DNA of 5,390 nt from Dechloromonas sp. (lineage in GTDB: Bacteria > Pseudomonadota > Gammaproteobacteria > Burkholderiales > Rhodocyclaceae): contig CP059264.1 of assembly GCA_013693915.1 (NCBI GenBank), positions 3,332,943 through 3,338,332 on the forward strand, written 5' to 3'. The notes under the pieces were generated by a model that was given only the letters and a program-made list of their open reading frames with translations, was not told the DNA's origin and did no database searches. The position numbers were made by a program, and so were the translations under genes. Position 1 is the stretch's first letter, and each line of letters starts with the position of its first letter. Below are positions 5,169-5,390 of this stretch, in pieces.

Positions 5169-5390
5169 TCACCGCTTAAGTGCCGTACTCCCGGAGCCTC
5201 GACTTCGGGCAGCAGCTTCCGCTTGGGCTTCCTCAGCGGCGATGTGTTTATCGAGACTTTCTTGGGCGGCCGCAATCTCGGCGACCTCCGCTGTTCTTTC
5301 CGCAGCAATGCGGCGTTCCTCTGAATCGGCCAGCTTGCGTGCGCCATCTGCGCTGCTGGCCTCGTTGTTACTCCATATCCAATAGCCCCC
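5169..5390 (-). CDS. C-terminal part of an Ala/Glu-rich coiled-coil-like protein (partial)
   Basis: A minus-strand frame enters from the right edge and runs 73 codons to TGA at 5171-5169; it has no start inside the window. It begins GGYWIWSNNEAS, possibly the end of a membrane segment. A charged, alanine-rich stretch follows from about residue 17 to 62 (ARKLADSEERRIAAERTAEV...), with the composition of a long helix or coiled coil. The tail is short and Ser/Gly/Arg-rich, ending in TALKR. I do not recognise the family. Such membrane-plus-helix layouts often sit inside larger proteins, so the stop could be premature, but this cannot be shown. The frame's codon choice and amino-acid pattern look like real coding, whereas the other open frame here (MAHASWPIQ..., 5347-5144) reads as Arg/Pro/Lys-rich shadow. 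Confidence 0.55.
   Translation of the reverse strand, partial: GGYWIWSNNEASSADGARKLADSEERRIAAERTAEVAEIAAAQESLDKHIAAEEAQAEAAARSRGSGSTALKR

Noticed and set aside
4726..5179. Short plus-strand frames over the toxin-antitoxin segment
   Set aside because: The minus strand carries recognisable domain motifs there; the plus-strand products are short and unlike any family I know.
5144..5347. Minus-strand 67-codon frame starting MAHASWPIQ
   Set aside because: It overlaps the more protein-like edge frame in another register and is Arg/Pro/Lys-rich, typical of an out-of-frame reading.
1..5390. tRNA, rRNA, CRISPR arrays and insertion sequences
   Set aside because: No cloverleaf-like sequence, spaced repeat series, transposase motif or terminal inverted repeats were seen on either strand.

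Overview
The window is G+C-rich chromosomal DNA. Its gene content points to a betaproteobacterium, most likely Rhodocyclales (Azoarcus, Thauera or Dechloromonas-like). The protein resemblances behind this are an IlvE next to a CHCC zinc-finger protein, an AlgC-like phosphomannomutase ending in LPF, and a NudJ-type NUDIX protein with a REXXEEXA box. The placement is an inference from remembered families, not a search result.

Layout. Bases 1-330 (minus) hold the first 110 codons of a NudJ-like NUDIX hydrolase, cut by the left edge. An 88-base divergent intergenic region (331-418) follows. A plus-strand pair then encodes branched-chain aminotransferase ilvE (419-1339) and a small CHCC zinc-finger protein (1355-1543). 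A 222-base G+C-rich spacer with one clear hairpin separates it from a tightly packed plus-strand trio: an NTF2/SnoaL-like protein (1766-2197), a YheT-type alpha/beta hydrolase starting at TTG in a TTGA overlap (2194-3162), and a phosphomannomutase/phosphoglucomutase (3159-4543). The mutase gene overlaps the hydrolase stop by ATGA, but as printed its start codon is not in frame with its body: one base seems to be missing in a short C-rich tract at about 3172-3181.

From about 4545 rightward the character changes. Local G+C falls and genes run on the minus strand. Here lies a candidate type II toxin-antitoxin pair: a DUF4258-like toxin whose frame contains no ATG, GTG or TTG codon, followed by a YgiT-type zinc-finger antitoxin with no start at its expected position. 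At the right edge (5169-5390, minus) is the C-terminal 73 codons of an Ala/Glu-rich, coiled-coil-like protein preceded by a short aromatic, possibly membrane-proximal, stretch. Either this end is a decaying accessory segment, or the consensus carries indel errors; the mutase frameshift fits the second explanation as well.

How the genes work together. IlvE supplies the last step of Leu/Ile/Val synthesis. The mutase makes hexose-1-phosphates for surface polysaccharide. The NTF2-like protein and the YheT hydrolase have no established substrate here. I found no tRNA, rRNA, CRISPR array or insertion sequence. The strongest items for a second look are the mutase C-tract frameshift and the damaged DUF4258/YgiT-zinc-finger module.
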